Made by a program: the position numbers and the translations under genes. 7,569 bases of DNA from positions 4,256 through 11,824 of the forward strand of contig DBKX01000388.1 of NCBI GenBank assembly GCA_002297865.1, in the 5' to 3' direction. Positions 5,542-7,569 of the stretch are shown here, piece after piece. Each line of letters starts with the position of its first letter. The stretch's first letter is position 1. The stretch is from Lachnoclostridium sp. UBA739. Its GTDB lineage: Bacteria; Bacillota_A; Clostridia; Lachnospirales; Lachnospiraceae. The notes beneath the pieces were generated by a model. The model saw only the letters and a program-made list of their open reading frames with translations. It ran no database searches and was not told the DNA's origin.

Positions 5542-6538
5542 ACTTTCCTCGTTTAGTCCTTTGATTTTTTTTACCTTGATTGCTCTTTGCTTCATATGCG
5601 TCATAAGCCTTTACAATCTTTTGTACCAACGGATGTCTTACTACATCCTGGCTTGTTAAATTGGATACTCCAATTTCATCTACCTTTGATAATACTTTTA
5701 ATGCATGATCAAGCCCTGATACCTGCCCCTGTGGTAAATCCTTTTGTGACAAATCTCCTGTTATGACAACTTTGGAACCAAATCCAATACGTGTCAAAAA
5801 CATTTTCATCTGGGCTGGTGTCGTATTCTGTGCTTCATCTAGAATGATAAATGCATTATCTAGGGTACGCCCTCTCATATATGCTAATGGTGCTACTTCT
5901 ATCAAGCCCTTCTCCATGTTCTTTGCATAGCTGTCTGGTCCCATAATCTGATAAAGTGCATCATACAACGGTCTTAAATATGGGTCTACCCTGCTCTGCA
6001 AATCACCTGGAAGAAATCCTAGCTTTTCTCCCGCTTCGATTGCTGGACGGGTTAGAATAATACGACTTACTTCATCATTTTTAAATGCTGTAATACCCAT
6101 TGCCATGGCGAGATAAGTTTTTCCTGTTCCAGCTGGACCTACACCGAATACTATCATTTTATTACGAATCTGATCCACATAACTTTTCTGACCCAAGGTT
6201 TTTGGTTTAATCGGTTTTCCTTGAATGGTATTACAGATCAAATCTGAATCAATCTCTACAATTGCAGCTTCTTTATCTTCTACACATAATGACAAGGCAT
6301 ATGCCACATGCTGCTCTGTAATCGTATTTCCTCTCTTACTAAGTTCCACTAATTTTAAAAACACACTTTTTGCTTTTGTCACCTTGGCAGCATCACCAAC
6401 TACCTTAAGTTCTCCATTTCTAGAGACGATTGTGACATTTAAATTTCTCTCAATCATTTTGATATAGGCATCAAACTGCCCAAATACATTTTTTTCGTGT
6501 TCTACTGGAATGTCAAGTATCGTTTCCACTATGCTCAT
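5525..6538 (-). CDS. phoH: PhoH family P-loop ATPase (PhoH/YbeZ)
   Basis: Cytoplasmic ATPase of the PhoH/YbeZ family, 337 aa from Met at 6538, normal length. An N-terminal KH-like region at about 10-75 (VEHEKNVFGQFDAYIKMIERNLNVTIVSRNGELKVVGD) precedes the P-loop domain. Walker A is GPAGTGKT at 134-141 and Walker B is FIILDEAQN at about 230-238, with the catalytic Asp-Glu pair at 234-235. Other family blocks are TRPAIEAGEKLGFLPGDL (about 163-180), YMRGRTL (220-226), TRIGFGSKVVITGDLSQKDLP (249-269) and SQDVVRHPLVQKIVKAY (296-312). A Lys/Arg-rich tail ends the protein. In several bacteria PhoH/YbeZ partners YbeY in RNA metabolism; adjacency to ybeY fits but does not prove it. An in-frame ATG at 6568 has no ribosome binding site, whereas 6538 has GGAGGATC about 13 nt upstream, so 6538 is preferred. 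It overlaps yqfD by 26 nt. Confidence 0.95.
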   Translation of the reverse strand: MSIVETILDIPVEHEKNVFGQFDAYIKMIERNLNVTIVSRNGELKVVGDAAKVTKAKSVFLKLVELSKRGNTITEQHVAYALSLCVEDKEAAIVEIDSDLICNTIQGKPIKPKTLGQKSYVDQIRNKMIVFGVGPAGTGKTYLAMAMGITAFKNDEVSRIILTRPAIEAGEKLGFLPGDLQSRVDPYLRPLYDALYQIMGPDSYAKNMEKGLIEVAPLAYMRGRTLDNAFIILDEAQNTTPAQMKMFLTRIGFGSKVVITGDLSQKDLPQGQVSGLDHALKVLSKVDEIGVSNLTSQDVVRHPLVQKIVKAYDAYEAKSNQGKKNQRTKRGKYEEKR

Positions 6539-7569
6539 CTGGTTTTTTGATCCTCCACTCAGTTTCATTTATTTTTTTCGTTTCATGTACAGGTTCCAAA
6601 ACGGTTAAGGTTCCTGAAGAAACGCAATTCTTTTGATCCATTTTAATCTTTACATGATTTTCTTTAATCTGAACACCTTCTTCTTTCAGTTGTTTCACAT
6701 AAAGACTAAAATATGCATTCTGCTTTGCAACCAGCTCTTCTTTTGAATAGGATGTTGGTTCTTCCTTGTATTCTTTATATGTTTTACTTGTAAATTTCAC
6801 TGGCAAAACAAAGGTATTGGTCAGTTTCAGATTTTTCTCCGAAGATATTATATCATATTTTTTAGTAGAATGTAATTTTTTCAAAGGATTTTGCAAATTC
6901 AGCGTACGGTTTAGCAAAGAAACAGAATACACTTTTTTCTTTCTGCCTGTGTATACGTGCTTTGAATATTGAATCGGCAATTTTTTGCTATACTGATAGG
7001 TAGTCTCAAGAAGAACATCGGCATCTGCAGTCACTGCTTCTTTATTAATTACCTCCGCGTTATCCAATATAATGTCTATCACCCCGGACACGATAATGTC
7101 ACCTTTCTTCACAGCAGTTCCCTTCTTAACCACTGGAGTTCCCTGCCTCGTAATAATACTATACACTACCCCATCATGACTTGCAACTAAGTGACAAGGC
7201 GTGGTGGAGGTGTCATATGGCACAGGCATATTGGTTTCGACTATTTTAAGGTTTAACTTGGTTCCTTTTATCTCTGCTGAAACCCATCCGATATCAGGAT
7301 ATTTCTTTCGAATGGAGGCTTCTATATCCTGACAGCTTAACTTTCGTTTCATTACTCCTGGTTCTACTTGTATCTCCTTTAAATATTTAAAAATAATATC
7401 TTCTGTATAGGAATGATTTCCTTCCAGTGTAATATCCCAGATGAACAAAGACAATGTATACACAATGGCGGCAAAAAGGCAGATACCTACTAAAAAACCT
7501 TTATGTTTAAACATTTTATGTACGAAAAAGGGCATACCAAACCGTTTTACAATTCGAACCTTTGTCTTC
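6513..7569 (-). CDS. yqfD: Sporulation protein YqfD (5' end outside window)
   Basis: The frame is open to the high end of the window: upstream of the ATG at 7535 it reads KTKVRIVKRFG with no stop. This fits the conserved interior of YqfD ('..RxRIxKRxGLPFLxxRxxKRKGF'), so the true start and roughly the first 80-90 residues lie outside. Counting from the Met at 7535, a single transmembrane segment lies at about 14-33. It is followed by WDITLEGNHSYTEDIIFKYLKE, a POTRA/FtsQ-like extracytoplasmic module (about 34-98) including the YPDIGWVSAEIKGTKLNLKIVE segment typical of the family. Then come GVV...GTPVVKKGTAVKKGDIIVSGVI (about 122-153), resembling a short hairpin/biotinyl-like turn region, and a Lys-rich C-terminal part with TLTVLE near the end. 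In Bacillus yqfC-yqfD form a mother-cell operon needed for efficient sporulation. Stop codon 6513 lies inside the start of phoH. Confidence 0.88.
   Translation of the reverse strand, partial: KTKVRIVKRFGMPFFVHKMFKHKGFLVGICLFAAIVYTLSLFIWDITLEGNHSYTEDIIFKYLKEIQVEPGVMKRKLSCQDIEASIRKKYPDIGWVSAEIKGTKLNLKIVETNMPVPYDTSTTPCHLVASHDGVVYSIITRQGTPVVKKGTAVKKGDIIVSGVIDIILDNAEVINKEAVTADADVLLETTYQYSKKLPIQYSKHVYTGRKKKVYSVSLLNRTLNLQNPLKKLHSTKKYDIISSEKNLKLTNTFVLPVKFTSKTYKEYKEEPTSYSKEELVAKQNAYFSLYVKQLKEEGVQIKENHVKIKMDQKNCVSSGTLTVLEPVHETKKINETEWRIKKPDEHSGNDT

Noticed and set aside
5542..5604. Earlier ATG starts (5604, 5595) for the HD-domain protein
   Set aside because: They give a basic extension inside phoH with no well-spaced ribosome binding site. 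Met at 5541 has GAGGA 5 nt upstream and starts just before the first membrane segment.
6892..7190. Plus-strand frames opposite yqfD
   Set aside because: They overlap a well-recognised sporulation protein on the minus strand and lack initiation signals.
1..7569. CRISPR arrays, tRNA/rRNA genes, transposases or phage genes
   Set aside because: No regularly spaced direct repeats, tRNA-like cloverleaf or CCA ends, rRNA signatures or mobile-element proteins were seen.

Overview
The window looks like a chromosomal segment of an endospore-forming, low-GC Clostridia, most likely a Lachnospiraceae-type organism. The reasons are the AT-rich sequence, the core order yqfD - phoH - HD-domain membrane protein - ybeY, a BofC C-terminal-domain protein, a DUF3048 lipoprotein and two unrelated FAD-dependent oxidoreductases in tandem. 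Family assignments come from recognising motifs in the translations; no database was searched. All eight protein-coding genes lie on the minus strand, so transcription runs from high to low coordinates.

Layout in the direction of transcription. First is the 3' part of yqfD (sporulation membrane protein, cut by the window edge at 7569). It overlaps phoH (P-loop ATPase), which overlaps a gene for a membrane-anchored HD-domain protein at the place where other Firmicutes carry pgpH/yqfF. These three are tightly packed and probably cotranscribed. A 118-bp gap follows, with a good promoter, a dyad inside the promoter spacer and a possible 14-codon upstream reading frame that ends across the ybeY start codon. 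Then come ybeY (16S rRNA maturation endonuclease), a DUF3048 (YerB-like) lipoprotein and a BofC C-terminal-domain protein, closed by a Rho-independent terminator at about 1879-1952.

The stretch 1566-1958 has no convincing protein gene but is unusually rich in inverted repeats. It holds at least six stem-loops, one a perfect 14-bp inverted repeat, and ends on the minus strand in a second terminator-like hairpin (1646-1671) with an alternative competing fold. A near-consensus promoter (1605-1633) then drives the HI0933/BaiN-family flavoprotein, followed 29 bp later by the N-terminus of a COG2509-type FAD-dependent protein that runs off the low end.

The two points most worth a second look are the multi-hairpin intergenic element, a candidate structured RNA or dispersed palindromic repeat, and the PgpH-like protein. 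The latter lacks the extracellular sensor domain and carries substitutions in the HD catalytic signature (HD to HE, a missing His, HH to HN). It may therefore be a non-catalytic or altered relative of the c-di-AMP phosphodiesterase.
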